Assembly: GCA_017828835.1 (NCBI GenBank)
Contig: JAGAEK010000144.1
Span: 1-16,926, forward strand
Source: Oscillospiraceae bacterium
GTDB taxonomy: Bacteria > Bacillota > Clostridia > Oscillospirales > Ruminococcaceae
DNA length: 16,926 bases
Reading direction: 5' to 3'
Position 1 is the stretch's first letter, and the number at the start of each line of letters is the position of its first letter. The notes below the pieces were generated by a model, which was not told the DNA's origin, did no database searches, and worked only from the letters and a program-made list of their open reading frames with translations. Below are positions 1 through 6,673 of this stretch, in pieces. The translations under genes and the position numbers were made by a program.

Positions 1-1
1 G

Positions 2-106
2 TGCGGGTTTTCTTCGCAGGCATATTTCAGTTACGTTTTTAAAAGACGAATGAATATAACGCCGAGAGAATATGCAAAAGAAAAATACAGGATCTACACT
101 ATATAA
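2..106 (+). CDS. AraC-family transcriptional regulator, C-terminal end only (5' end outside window)
   Basis: The frame starting at base 2 reads 34 codons to a TAA stop at 104-106. The peptide begins CGFSSQAYFSYVFKRR and continues MNITPREYAKEKYR. This matches the second helix-turn-helix of AraC/XylS regulators, whose recognition helix has the form GFxSxxYFxxxFK and is followed by the G-x-TPxxYR tail. The rest of the DNA-binding domain and any ligand-binding or sensor domain lie upstream of the window, so the inducer cannot be inferred. Regulators of this family in Clostridia often sit beside the sugar-utilisation genes they control. The glycosidase promoter begins 120 bases downstream, separated from this gene by a terminator, which makes that operon a likely target. 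The AraC assignment is strong for so short a fragment; the regulatory target is inference. Confidence 0.82.
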   Translation, partial: CGFSSQAYFSYVFKRRMNITPREYAKEKYRIYTI

Positions 107-151
107 ATCTGCCGTTTTTTCGCCGTGGCAGGATATAAACACAGAAAATGT

Positions 152-194
152 GCCGAGTGTACATAACGGGTTAAGTTATGGATACTCGGCTTTT
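152..194 (+). terminator. Rho-independent terminator of the AraC-family gene
   Basis: The left arm is GCCGAGTGTACATAAC (152-167) and the right arm is GTTATGGATACTCGGC (175-190). They pair over 16 positions with one A-G mismatch and one G-T wobble around a 7-base loop. The right arm is followed directly by TTTTG. The position, 46 bases after the AraC stop and 32 bases before the next -35 box, fits an intrinsic terminator that insulates the regulator from the glycosidase operon. Seen in sequence; termination itself is inferred. Confidence 0.8.
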
Positions 195-217
195 GTTGCG
201 CGACCAAGATTTGTGAA

Positions 218-243
218 GGCAAAAGTTGACACGGCCTTTTGCC
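218..243. promoter_or_regulatory. Inverted repeat flanking the -35 box, candidate operator
   Basis: GGCAAAAG (218-225) and CTTTTGCC (236-243) form a perfect 8-bp inverted repeat with a 10-base centre that contains the TTGACA box. Arm centres are 18 bases apart, under two helical turns, so a dimeric repressor could grip both arms and block RNA polymerase. A smaller overlapping dyad, CGGC/GCCG (232-235 and 241-244), lies inside the spacer. No T-run follows, so it is not a terminator. The binding protein is unknown; it could be the upstream AraC-type protein or an unlinked repressor. Confidence 0.5.
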
Positions 244-254
244 GAAAGTATAAT
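226..254 (+). promoter_or_regulatory. Consensus sigma-A promoter of the glycosidase operon
   Basis: TTGACA at 226-231 and TATAAT at 249-254 both match the housekeeping consensus exactly and are separated by the optimal 17 bases. Transcription should start near 261, leaving a leader of about 50 bases before the GTG at 311. A promoter this strong, next to a regulator gene, would be expected to need repression or to express constitutively. Confidence 0.88.
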
Positions 255-293
255 TATAGAAGGGAAATATATAGTGATTTTAGCAATTAAAAA

Positions 294-305
294 AAAGGTC
301 GTGAT
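294..305 (+). promoter_or_regulatory. Extended Shine-Dalgarno supporting the GTG start at 311
   Basis: AAAGGTCGTGAT matches the extended anti-SD complement AAAGGAGGTGAT at all but two positions. When it is aligned, the core (297-301) lies 9 bases before the GTG at 311. The next in-frame ATG (323) has no such site at a suitable distance, so the GTG start is preferred. Confidence 0.6.
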
Positions 306-310
306 AATAA

Positions 311-2524
311 GTGAACGGTAAAATGATACTTCAAAAATCAAATATCTGTCTGATGGCAGAAGAAACGGAAAAAACGCTGAATGCGGACGGGCATATCCTG
401 AGATGGCGGACGTTGTCTGAATATAGTTTTCAGATCGGGATCGACGGTCAGACCCGTATGGTCGAAGCTGGCGACCCGGTTTCGGATACCGTCGTTGACG
501 GATGTTGGATCCGACGTTATGAGCATACGGAAATGCAGGTGGAGATAACCTGTATTTTGGATGACGGCGTGATGCTCAAAACGATATCCGTCACCGCTAA
601 ACAGCCGTTTATCCTGCGCTACGCACGAACCGAGATTGCTGCGGTGGCGGAGGAATTGACGCGCGGCGGGGAAGGACAGCCGTTGTTTGTCGGAAATACC
701 GGCTTTATTGCCGATACTTTTCCGGTGGCTGAGAATGATATGGACGGAGCGTTGCTGTTTTTGCGCCATGCTCCTTTTGCGGCGCTTCACTCAGGAGAAA
801 AGTTTGCATTTTGTCCGGTGGTTTTCGGCGTTGATACGGGGGCAGGAGTTGAGGAAAGTTTCAGACGGTTTATTCTGCAAAGGCGGCCGCATCCAAACGG
901 TTCTCTTCGCGTATATTGTGATTGGGGAGCGCATGATGAATGTGCGGACAACCGTAAGTACCAGTTGAATGAAGAAATGGCGCGGCGCATAGTTCGGGAT
1001 TTGAAAAAAGCAAAAGAAAAGACGGGCGTGACTTACGACTATTACATAATGGACAATTTCTGGTACACTCCGGACAGTTACGACAGTTTCGACGAACGCC
1101 ATTGGCCCGAAGGTCCCGATCGCTTTTTGAAGGAATTGAAAGACTCGGGGATGGAATTCGGATTGTGGTTTGACGTAAATCTTCGTATGGTTTTACTGCC
1201 GGACAAGTCGTTTTTGCGCAGTAATACCGCGGATGAACTTTGTATCGGGCTGGAATCCAATATGGATCGGCTGTTTTCTGCTGTTGAAAAACACGTCCGG
1301 GAACACGGGGTTAGAATGCTGAAATTTGATTTCGCCATCTTTGATTGCGATAATCCAGACCACGATTTTCATTCGCAAAGACATACGGCATCCAAAGAAC
1401 CGGCGGTGAGGGATTTTATTGCGCGTCTGGGTGCGATCCGAGCGGAACATCCGGATTTACAGGTGCTGGCGTATAACGGATTTACAACGAGAATGGACTT
1501 TATCGCTTCGGTGGATCCAAATCGAACAGGTTGGGCGATATCACCGTTTTGGGCGATTTACGTCGATTACGTTTATTGTGGCGATCCGCGTCCGGCGGAA
1601 AGACCTGCACCTTTGGAAAAGTCTGTCGTGCACTATTCAGACTGTATGATGGAAAAGTTTATCGAGTCGCTGATCCCGCGTGAGGCGATCGACGATCACG
1701 GAACAATGATCGGTTTCACAAACACGATCTATTATCTGCAGAAACGGTCTCTGCGGGATTCTTATATAATGAATATCGTCCGTGGGACGAGGAAAATACA
1801 CCTGTACGGTGAGACGGGATTACTGGATGACGCCGATTGGAAGTTTTTGGCTGAGGCGCAGAAACTGTTTGATTTTGTGTGCCGGGAAGATTGCCGTACG
1901 GAGGCGATCCTGGACCGTCCGTCGAGGGGAACGGTATACGGCTACGCAAATACCTGCGGCGACCGCGGCATTGTAACTGCGGTGAACGTGACCGCCGCAA
2001 AACAACCAATCGCAGTCGATATTCCGGGACGGCTTAAATGGAAAAGAATATATCACGCCGGCGAATGGTGTGATGAACCGTTGACGATGACGGGCGGACT
2101 GATAGGCGTTTTGGAAGAATTCGGAATTGACGTGTTTGAGTGGGAGAGGATAGGGGAGTCGAAAGATGCGGCGCCCGCCCGGACGGCTATTGCAACACAG
2201 ACGCTCTGCGGATACGTGGAAGCGGACACAGGTACCGAGGTGGATATCGAACTGCCGGCCGGATGCAAAAGAATCGGTATACGTTTTTTGGCGGACAATC
2301 TTTCTCCGATGCGTGCTCAGAACAAGGAACGCGAGAATTTGAGAATCTCCGCCGAAGGCGGCGAGCTGAGGCGTTTGGACGACACGGTGATATGGAGCGG
2401 GATATCATTTGCGATTTATGAAGTACGTGCCTATGGTGAAACCGTACATCTGCGGTTTAAAAACACCGGTACGGAACAGATGATACTGCATTGGCAGGAT
2501 ATGACCTCTGTTGCTGACCGTTGA
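311..2524 (+). CDS. Clan GH-D (GH36/GH27-like) alpha-glycosidase, cytoplasmic
   Basis: The 737-residue protein has the layout of the alpha-galactosidase clan: an N-terminal beta-rich domain (about 1-190), a TIM barrel (about 197-500), then C-terminal beta domains. Barrel landmarks are YIMDNFW (245-251, first strand, GH36 form LDDGW), GLWFDVN (284-290, GH36 form GLWxEPE), and LKFDF (337-341), where D340 fits the catalytic nucleophile. D425 in CGDPRP (423-428) sits where GH36 has its SDD acid/base. Residues about 620-737 form an extra beta-rich domain not needed for catalysis in the clan. There is no signal peptide or membrane segment, so it should act in the cytoplasm on an imported oligosaccharide. 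It starts with GTG and is the first gene after a consensus promoter, with the 888-codon reading frame next. Fold and nucleophile are fairly secure; the substrate (alpha-galactoside, alpha-GalNAc or another alpha-linked sugar) cannot be read from sequence. Confidence 0.75.
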   Translation: MNGKMILQKSNICLMAEETEKTLNADGHILRWRTLSEYSFQIGIDGQTRMVEAGDPVSDTVVDGCWIRRYEHTEMQVEITCILDDGVMLKTISVTAKQPFILRYARTEIAAVAEELTRGGEGQPLFVGNTGFIADTFPVAENDMDGALLFLRHAPFAALHSGEKFAFCPVVFGVDTGAGVEESFRRFILQRRPHPNGSLRVYCDWGAHDECADNRKYQLNEEMARRIVRDLKKAKEKTGVTYDYYIMDNFWYTPDSYDSFDERHWPEGPDRFLKELKDSGMEFGLWFDVNLRMVLLPDKSFLRSNTADELCIGLESNMDRLFSAVEKHVREHGVRMLKFDFAIFDCDNPDHDFHSQRHTASKEPAVRDFIARLGAIRAEHPDLQVLAYNGFTTRMDFIASVDPNRTGWAISPFWAIYVDYVYCGDPRPAERPAPLEKSVVHYSDCMMEKFIESLIPREAIDDHGTMIGFTNTIYYLQKRSLRDSYIMNIVRGTRKIHLYGETGLLDDADWKFLAEAQKLFDFVCREDCRTEAILDRPSRGTVYGYANTCGDRGIVTAVNVTAAKQPIAVDIPGRLKWKRIYHAGEWCDEPLTMTGGLIGVLEEFGIDVFEWERIGESKDAAPARTAIATQTLCGYVEADTGTEVDIELPAGCKRIGIRFLADNLSPMRAQNKERENLRISAEGGELRRLDDTVIWSGISFAIYEVRAYGETVHLRFKNTGTEQMILHWQDMTSVADR

Positions 2525-2566
2525 CGTTGTCGAAAAAACTTATATAAGAGAGGAATGATTTGGAAT

Positions 2567-5221
2567 ATGGGAAAAAACAGGCAGTGGCTTTCGGATGACT
2601 ATAGAAAGAGTTTCAGTTGTCTTGCGGGGGAAGAAGCGGTCGGAAAGGAAAAACTTAATCTTTTGCCTGATGCGCGAAATATGGCGAACATACGGGACGA
2701 CTGTTTTTCTCCGCGGGGTTTTGCGTCTTTTGAATTACGGTTCCAAGTGGAGCAATGCGATGAAAACACCGTTTTCTGTGTCGGATTCGGCAAACCTTTT
2801 GAGTATGCCTTATCGGAGGATTCTCAGGTCGAGATATCTTTTGAAGCTGAACGGATCGTAGTGCAAGACGGCGAGAGTTATGCCTCGGCGGTACCGGATG
2901 GGAGAACAGGCGAATGGCGGATCGTTTATTCAAAAGAGATTCTGACGGTATACGGCGGGAACGTAACGCTGTCGTTGAACGTTCCGAAAAATCATATGAT
3001 AGGATATTGTACTCTTTTCGGGAAAAGCGGAAAAGCCTCTGTCGTCGGAGTAAAGCTGTTTTCCGACAGTGACGTAAAGCCGTTTTCTGAGGAACAGCGG
3101 GCGGAGGCTAAAACGAAATGGCAAAAATGGCGCATGCACCGCAACGAGATGGCGGTGGATAGGTTTGCCGATTATTTGGAAAAGCATCCTGAGGAACGAT
3201 TGGAGCGACCTTTGGAGATTGTTTTGGAACGCCGGATGGTACGCGTCGGGGATTCTCTTCGCGTTTCAGTCGTATCGCGATGCGAAAAAACGCCTTCAAT
3301 ATACGTGACCCATAATTATTTGAGCGAAGATTCTTGCGCAAGGGAAATGCTCCCAGTCGAGTTTATTAAAAATAACGAAGTATGGGTCGGAGAATTTACT
3401 TTGCCGTTTTTGAAAGCGGGCAATACTCTGATAGAAGCGATAACGGGGGATATCCGTATCGTACGCAACGTGGCTGTATACGATAAAGGCTATCTGGTGG
3501 TAACGCCATGGATCGGAAGCAATATCCCGAACGTTGATGAAGAATTACACAAATACGATATTCCCGGAGATTACTGGCTTTATGCGCAGCCGTTATACGA
3601 TCCTCCGGAAATATTTCTTGATATGGCGCGCGATCTGCGAAAGATGTCATATATATACGGCGATCGGATCGTGCCGATGATCAATGCTAATTGGCTGATG
3701 TGCGGTACGTCGGAGGGAAACTTGTTTGAATTACCTTCCGAGTGTCAGCGAAACGGCTTTGAGTCGACGCTGAAGATAATGGATCTGCTCGGCTGCGATC
3801 GGACGGAGTTGATCGCAAGTTATACTTTCGGCAACGATACGATTGGAATTTTGAAAGAGCTCGGGATAAAAGCGGTAACGTCGCTGTGTGTTTGGCAGAA
3901 CTGGCAGGATTCGGATTGGAAGATCAACCATTGGGGAGCTCCGAATATACCGTATTATCCGTCGCGGGACGATTTCCGCCGTGCGGTGTATAAGGGAGAC
4001 CTGATGGCGTTTTCGATGTGCACCTCATCAAGTGTACGCAATTACAGCATTTATACGCAGGACGGATGTCCGACACTTGTTTGTCCGGGACAGCGATATA
4101 CAAGACAAGCCGCTCAGCATTATAGTATCCAGCGGTTTTACGATACCTTCGAGGGATATTTGCAGGACGCCCGCAACAACGACACCCCTACTTACGTTAC
4201 GATTGCGATCGAGGATTTCCTCGGACGAGACGATTGGCGCAAGGCGAATAATCGTGCGTTGGATTATATGGCGGCGAGAGCAAAAACCGAACGTATAATT
4301 TTTGCATCGGCAGCTGATATCACGGACTTTTACGCCGCGGAATTTGAGGGTATGCAGCCGACCGCATATTTTCAGCCGGATTTTTATTGCGGTTACCGTA
4401 TCGGGGCGAAACCGGCGGTACTGCCGGACCGTATCGAGATCGACGATCCGCGGTATATGGCTATGTTCCGAAAAGGGGAGACGCTGCCGCAATTCTGGTA
4501 CGACTATACGCATGAGTGGGACGCGGCGCTGTTCGACGACGTGGAACGCAATCAATACGGTCTCTATAATCCGGACGAGATTGACGTCAGCACGCTGTCT
4601 CCGAAACAAATGGACCGCCGCGGCGTTTCGGCGGAAACGGCCTGCCGTGTCGACGGAGATACTTTGACGGTGACCTGCATTGTGAATACTCCGAAGCCGT
4701 TGGCTCTTTTGCCGGTGGCGGTATACGATATTCCTTTATCCGATTGCCGGCAGATAAACAGCGATATAAACGTGCATAAGGTAGCGGATATGTATCGCAA
4801 TACTACCCATCTTGTGGCGGAATTGACAGATGTTCAGGCGGGAAGACAAGTTTTTGAATTAAAGTTTAAAGGTATACCGACCAAGACAGAGGAACGGATA
4901 TTCTGTCTGCAGGACGCTTTGTGCATACGTGAAGCGGAAGCACCGAAGACAGATCGCAACGGCGTACTGCAGCCGGGAAACAAGGAACCACATTGCTATT
5001 TATGGAGTGCCGACGGGACGCGCGTGGTAAGGATCATATTGGACGGTGCTCAGCTGCAGGGAGCGCGGCTGTTGACGAACGGCGGCGAATATTCAGAAGC
5101 GCCTTGCGGTCAATGGACGATCGCCGTCAATCAAAAATGGCAAAACGAGAGTCCGATATTGTTCGGTGTGACCGCGGCAGAATTGAAGGGAGCAGTGATA
5201 TCGGTCGAGTATGAGAATTGA
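2567..5221 (+). CDS. Large multidomain protein of unrecognised family, probable carbohydrate-active enzyme
   Basis: This is a real, long gene 42 bases after the glycosidase stop and surely co-transcribed with it. I chose ATG 2567 because GAGAGG (2548-2553) is 13 bases upstream; the in-frame ATG at 2555 lies only one base after that site. Numbering from 2567 gives 884 residues. About 35-170 is a beta-rich, concanavalin- or laminin-G-like region. About 170-215 is charged and helical. About 215-310 is another beta sandwich. About 315-640 looks like an alpha/beta barrel, with ILKELGIKAVTSLCVWQNWQ (427-446) resembling the late strand of NodB/GH57-type deacetylase folds. INHWGAPNIPYYPSRDDF (453-470) and VTIAIEDFLG (544-553) look like active-site loops. 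About 690-884 is beta-rich. The classical NodB TFDDG and HxxxH metal motifs are not visible, so I do not call it a deacetylase. No signal peptide is present. Context suggests action on the same glycan as the glycosidase. Confidence 0.7.
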   Translation: MGKNRQWLSDDYRKSFSCLAGEEAVGKEKLNLLPDARNMANIRDDCFSPRGFASFELRFQVEQCDENTVFCVGFGKPFEYALSEDSQVEISFEAERIVVQDGESYASAVPDGRTGEWRIVYSKEILTVYGGNVTLSLNVPKNHMIGYCTLFGKSGKASVVGVKLFSDSDVKPFSEEQRAEAKTKWQKWRMHRNEMAVDRFADYLEKHPEERLERPLEIVLERRMVRVGDSLRVSVVSRCEKTPSIYVTHNYLSEDSCAREMLPVEFIKNNEVWVGEFTLPFLKAGNTLIEAITGDIRIVRNVAVYDKGYLVVTPWIGSNIPNVDEELHKYDIPGDYWLYAQPLYDPPEIFLDMARDLRKMSYIYGDRIVPMINANWLMCGTSEGNLFELPSECQRNGFESTLKIMDLLGCDRTELIASYTFGNDTIGILKELGIKAVTSLCVWQNWQDSDWKINHWGAPNIPYYPSRDDFRRAVYKGDLMAFSMCTSSSVRNYSIYTQDGCPTLVCPGQRYTRQAAQHYSIQRFYDTFEGYLQDARNNDTPTYVTIAIEDFLGRDDWRKANNRALDYMAARAKTERIIFASAADITDFYAAEFEGMQPTAYFQPDFYCGYRIGAKPAVLPDRIEIDDPRYMAMFRKGETLPQFWYDYTHEWDAALFDDVERNQYGLYNPDEIDVSTLSPKQMDRRGVSAETACRVDGDTLTVTCIVNTPKPLALLPVAVYDIPLSDCRQINSDINVHKVADMYRNTTHLVAELTDVQAGRQVFELKFKGIPTKTEERIFCLQDALCIREAEAPKTDRNGVLQPGNKEPHCYLWSADGTRVVRIILDGAQLQGARLLTNGGEYSEAPCGQWTIAVNQKWQNESPILFGVTAAELKGAVISVEYEN

Positions 5222-5264
5222 TATCAAAAAAGCTTTTAGGCGGTCGAATGCGTAATCGGGACGG

Positions 5265-5292
5265 CGTTTTTATATCATTATGTATAAAAACG
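5265..5292. repeat. Inverted repeat after the glycosidase operon, possible weak terminator
   Basis: CGTTTTTATA (5265-5274) and TATAAAAACG (5283-5292) are perfect 10-bp complements around an 8-base loop. The stem is AT-rich and no U-run follows on the plus strand, so it is not a textbook terminator. It lies 44 bases after the stop codon of the multidomain gene and about 60 bases before the arg promoter. It could slow or end read-through in either direction, or serve as RNA 3'-end protection. Confidence 0.4.
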
Positions 5293-5300
5293 GCGGCGAA

Positions 5301-5329
5301 AAATCGGAAAAATAAGTGAAATCGGAAAA
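5301..5329. repeat. Short direct repeat upstream of the arg promoter
   Basis: AAATCGGAAAA occurs at 5301-5311 and again at 5319-5329, offset by 18 bases. It lies upstream of the AT-rich tract and the arg promoter. It could be a chance repeat in an A-rich stretch or a tandem site for an activator; nothing else in the window repeats it. Confidence 0.4.
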
Positions 5330-5354
5330 TATTTTAAAATTTTAAAAATAAATA
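5326..5354 (+). promoter_or_regulatory. AT-only tract upstream of the arg promoter, UP-element-like
   Basis: All bases from 5326 to 5354 are A or T, in alternating A- and T-runs, ending directly at the -35 box. The position and composition match an UP element contacted by the RNA polymerase alpha C-terminal domain. Function is inferred. Confidence 0.45.
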
Positions 5355-5370
5355 TTGCATAATTATTCAA
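5355..5370. promoter_or_regulatory. ARG box 1, ArgR/AhrC operator overlapping the -35 region
   Basis: TTGCATAATTATTCAA fits the degenerate ARG-box pattern nTGnATwwwwATnCAn at every fixed position, with a symmetric AATT centre. It overlaps the -35 box and the first part of the spacer, so an arginine-bound ArgR hexamer would block polymerase. No argR gene is in the window; the regulator must be encoded elsewhere. Confidence 0.75.
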
Positions 5371-5383
5371 TTAATGCTATGAT
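5355..5383 (+). promoter_or_regulatory. Promoter of the arg-car operon, extended -10 type
   Basis: TATGAT (5378-5383) is preceded by TGC (5375-5377), giving an extended -10 element. Seventeen bases upstream is TTGCAT (5355-5360), a partial -35 box. Transcription should start near 5390, leaving a leader of about 37 bases before argG. The -35 box and spacer are covered by ARG box 1. Confidence 0.75.
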
Positions 5384-5395
5384 ATATGCAGAAAA

Positions 5396-5411
5396 TTTAA
5401 TATTTATGCAT
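5396..5411. promoter_or_regulatory. ARG box 2, in the leader just after the transcription start
   Basis: TTTAATATTTATGCAT matches nTGnATwwwwATnCAn except for one base (TT in place of TG). It starts 25 bases after the end of box 1, so centres are 41 bases apart, about four helical turns. The two boxes therefore face the same side of the DNA, a spacing suited to cooperative binding or looping by an ArgR hexamer. Confidence 0.6.
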
Positions 5412-5426
5412 AAAAGGAGAAAAATT

Positions 5427-6656
5427 ATGAATAATGATAACATCAAAAAAATCGTTCTCGCGTATTCCGGAGGTTTGGATACGTCGATAATTATTCCCTG
5501 GCTGAAGGAAAATTATAACGATCCCGAGATAATCGCGGTTTCGGGAAACGTTGGGCAGGCGGAAGAGCTTGAAGGACTTGAGGAAAAGGCGCTCAAGACC
5601 GGAGCATCGAAGCTTTACATCGAAGATCTGACGAAAGAATTTCTTGAGGATTATGTTTTCCCTTGCGTACAGGCGGGCGCAGTTTATGAAAATTATATGT
5701 TGGGCACGGCTTTTGCGCGTCCTCCGATAGCGAAGAGGATCGTTGAGATAGCGCTTAAAGAAGGCGCAGACGCGATCTGCCACGGCTGTACGGGAAAAGG
5801 CAACGATCAGGTAAGATTTGAACTTGCGATAAAAGCATTTGCTCCCGATATGAAAATAATAGCTCCCTGGCGCGAATGGAAGATAAAATCACGTGAGGAA
5901 GAGATAGAATACGCCGAGGCGCACAACGTTCCGCTGAAGATCAACCGTGAGACGAATTATTCGAAAGATAAGAACATTTGGCATCTGTCTCACGAGGGAC
6001 TTGATCTTGAGGATCCGAAAAATGAGCCGCTTTACAATAAACCCGGATTCCTTGAAATGGGTGTTTCACCGGAAATGGCTCCGGACAAGGCGACTTACGT
6101 TACGATCCATTTTGAAAAAGGTATTCCTACCGCTGTCGACGGAAAAGAAATGGGAGCGGTCGAACTGGTCGGAACGCTTAACAAACTCGGCGGAGCGAAC
6201 GGTATCGGATTGCTTGATATCGTTGAGAACCGTCTTGTCGGAATGAAGTGCCGCGGCGTTTACGAGACCCCGGGCGGAGCAATCCTTTACAAAGCGCACA
6301 ACGTGCTCGAAACGATTTGTCTTGATAAAGAGACCGCACATTATAAAGCATTGGTCGCACAGAAGCTCGCGGAGCTCGTTTATAACGCTCAGTGGTTCTC
6401 ACCTCTTACCGAGGCGATACTTTCGTTCGTCAAGACGACGCAGAAAACCGTTACGGGAGACGTTACGCTTAAACTTTATAAAGGAAATATGATAAACGCC
6501 GGCGTAACTTCGCCTTATTCTCTCTACGATCCTGAAATAGCGACGTTCGATGAGGATAACGTTTATAATCAGGCTGATTCCGCCGGTTTCATAAATCTTT
6601 ACGGTCTGCCGATAAAGGTTTATGCGAAGATGAAGAAAAAAACAAATCTGAAATAA
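5427..6656 (+). CDS. argG: Argininosuccinate synthase
   Basis: This enzyme joins citrulline and aspartate with ATP to form argininosuccinate, the penultimate step of arginine synthesis, in the cytoplasm. The 409-residue product begins with the N-type ATP pyrophosphatase loop AYSGGLDTS (12-20) and carries the citrulline/aspartate-site motif HGCTGKGNDQVRFE (119-132). Length is normal for the family. The start is ATG 5427, seven bases after AAGGAG (5414-5419). Earlier in-frame starts (TTG 5355, ATG 5379, ATG 5406) lack a ribosome binding site, and the first two precede the predicted transcript start. It is the first gene of the arg operon, directly behind the ARG-box promoter, so the last two pathway steps are encoded before the earlier ones. 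Confidence 0.97.
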   Translation: MNNDNIKKIVLAYSGGLDTSIIIPWLKENYNDPEIIAVSGNVGQAEELEGLEEKALKTGASKLYIEDLTKEFLEDYVFPCVQAGAVYENYMLGTAFARPPIAKRIVEIALKEGADAICHGCTGKGNDQVRFELAIKAFAPDMKIIAPWREWKIKSREEEIEYAEAHNVPLKINRETNYSKDKNIWHLSHEGLDLEDPKNEPLYNKPGFLEMGVSPEMAPDKATYVTIHFEKGIPTAVDGKEMGAVELVGTLNKLGGANGIGLLDIVENRLVGMKCRGVYETPGGAILYKAHNVLETICLDKETAHYKALVAQKLAELVYNAQWFSPLTEAILSFVKTTQKTVTGDVTLKLYKGNMINAGVTSPYSLYDPEIATFDEDNVYNQADSAGFINLYGLPIKVYAKMKKKTNLK

Positions 6657-6673
6657 TTTGAGTAGGTATTTAT

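Noticed and set aside
109..131. CTGCC/GGCAG hairpin with an internal T6 run
   Set aside because: The stem is only 5 bp with a large loop and no following T-run. The hairpin at 152-194 is far better as terminator.
72..290. 72-codon open frame between the AraC end and the glycosidase
   Set aside because: It overlaps the AraC coding frame, the terminator hairpin and the consensus promoter. It has no ribosome binding site and its product resembles nothing.
4028..4609. 193-codon open frame on the minus strand
   Set aside because: It lies wholly within the multidomain gene and shows no recognisable domain. It is a shadow produced by codon bias.
5228..5237. AAAAGCTTTT palindrome after the multidomain gene
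   Set aside because: It has no loop, so it cannot form a terminator hairpin. It is short and AT-rich, and likely chance.
5355..5426. N-terminal extension of argG from TTG 5355
   Set aside because: It would begin in the -35 box and ARG box 1, upstream of the predicted transcript start. ATG 5427 has an ideal AAGGAG and gives the normal ArgG N-terminus.
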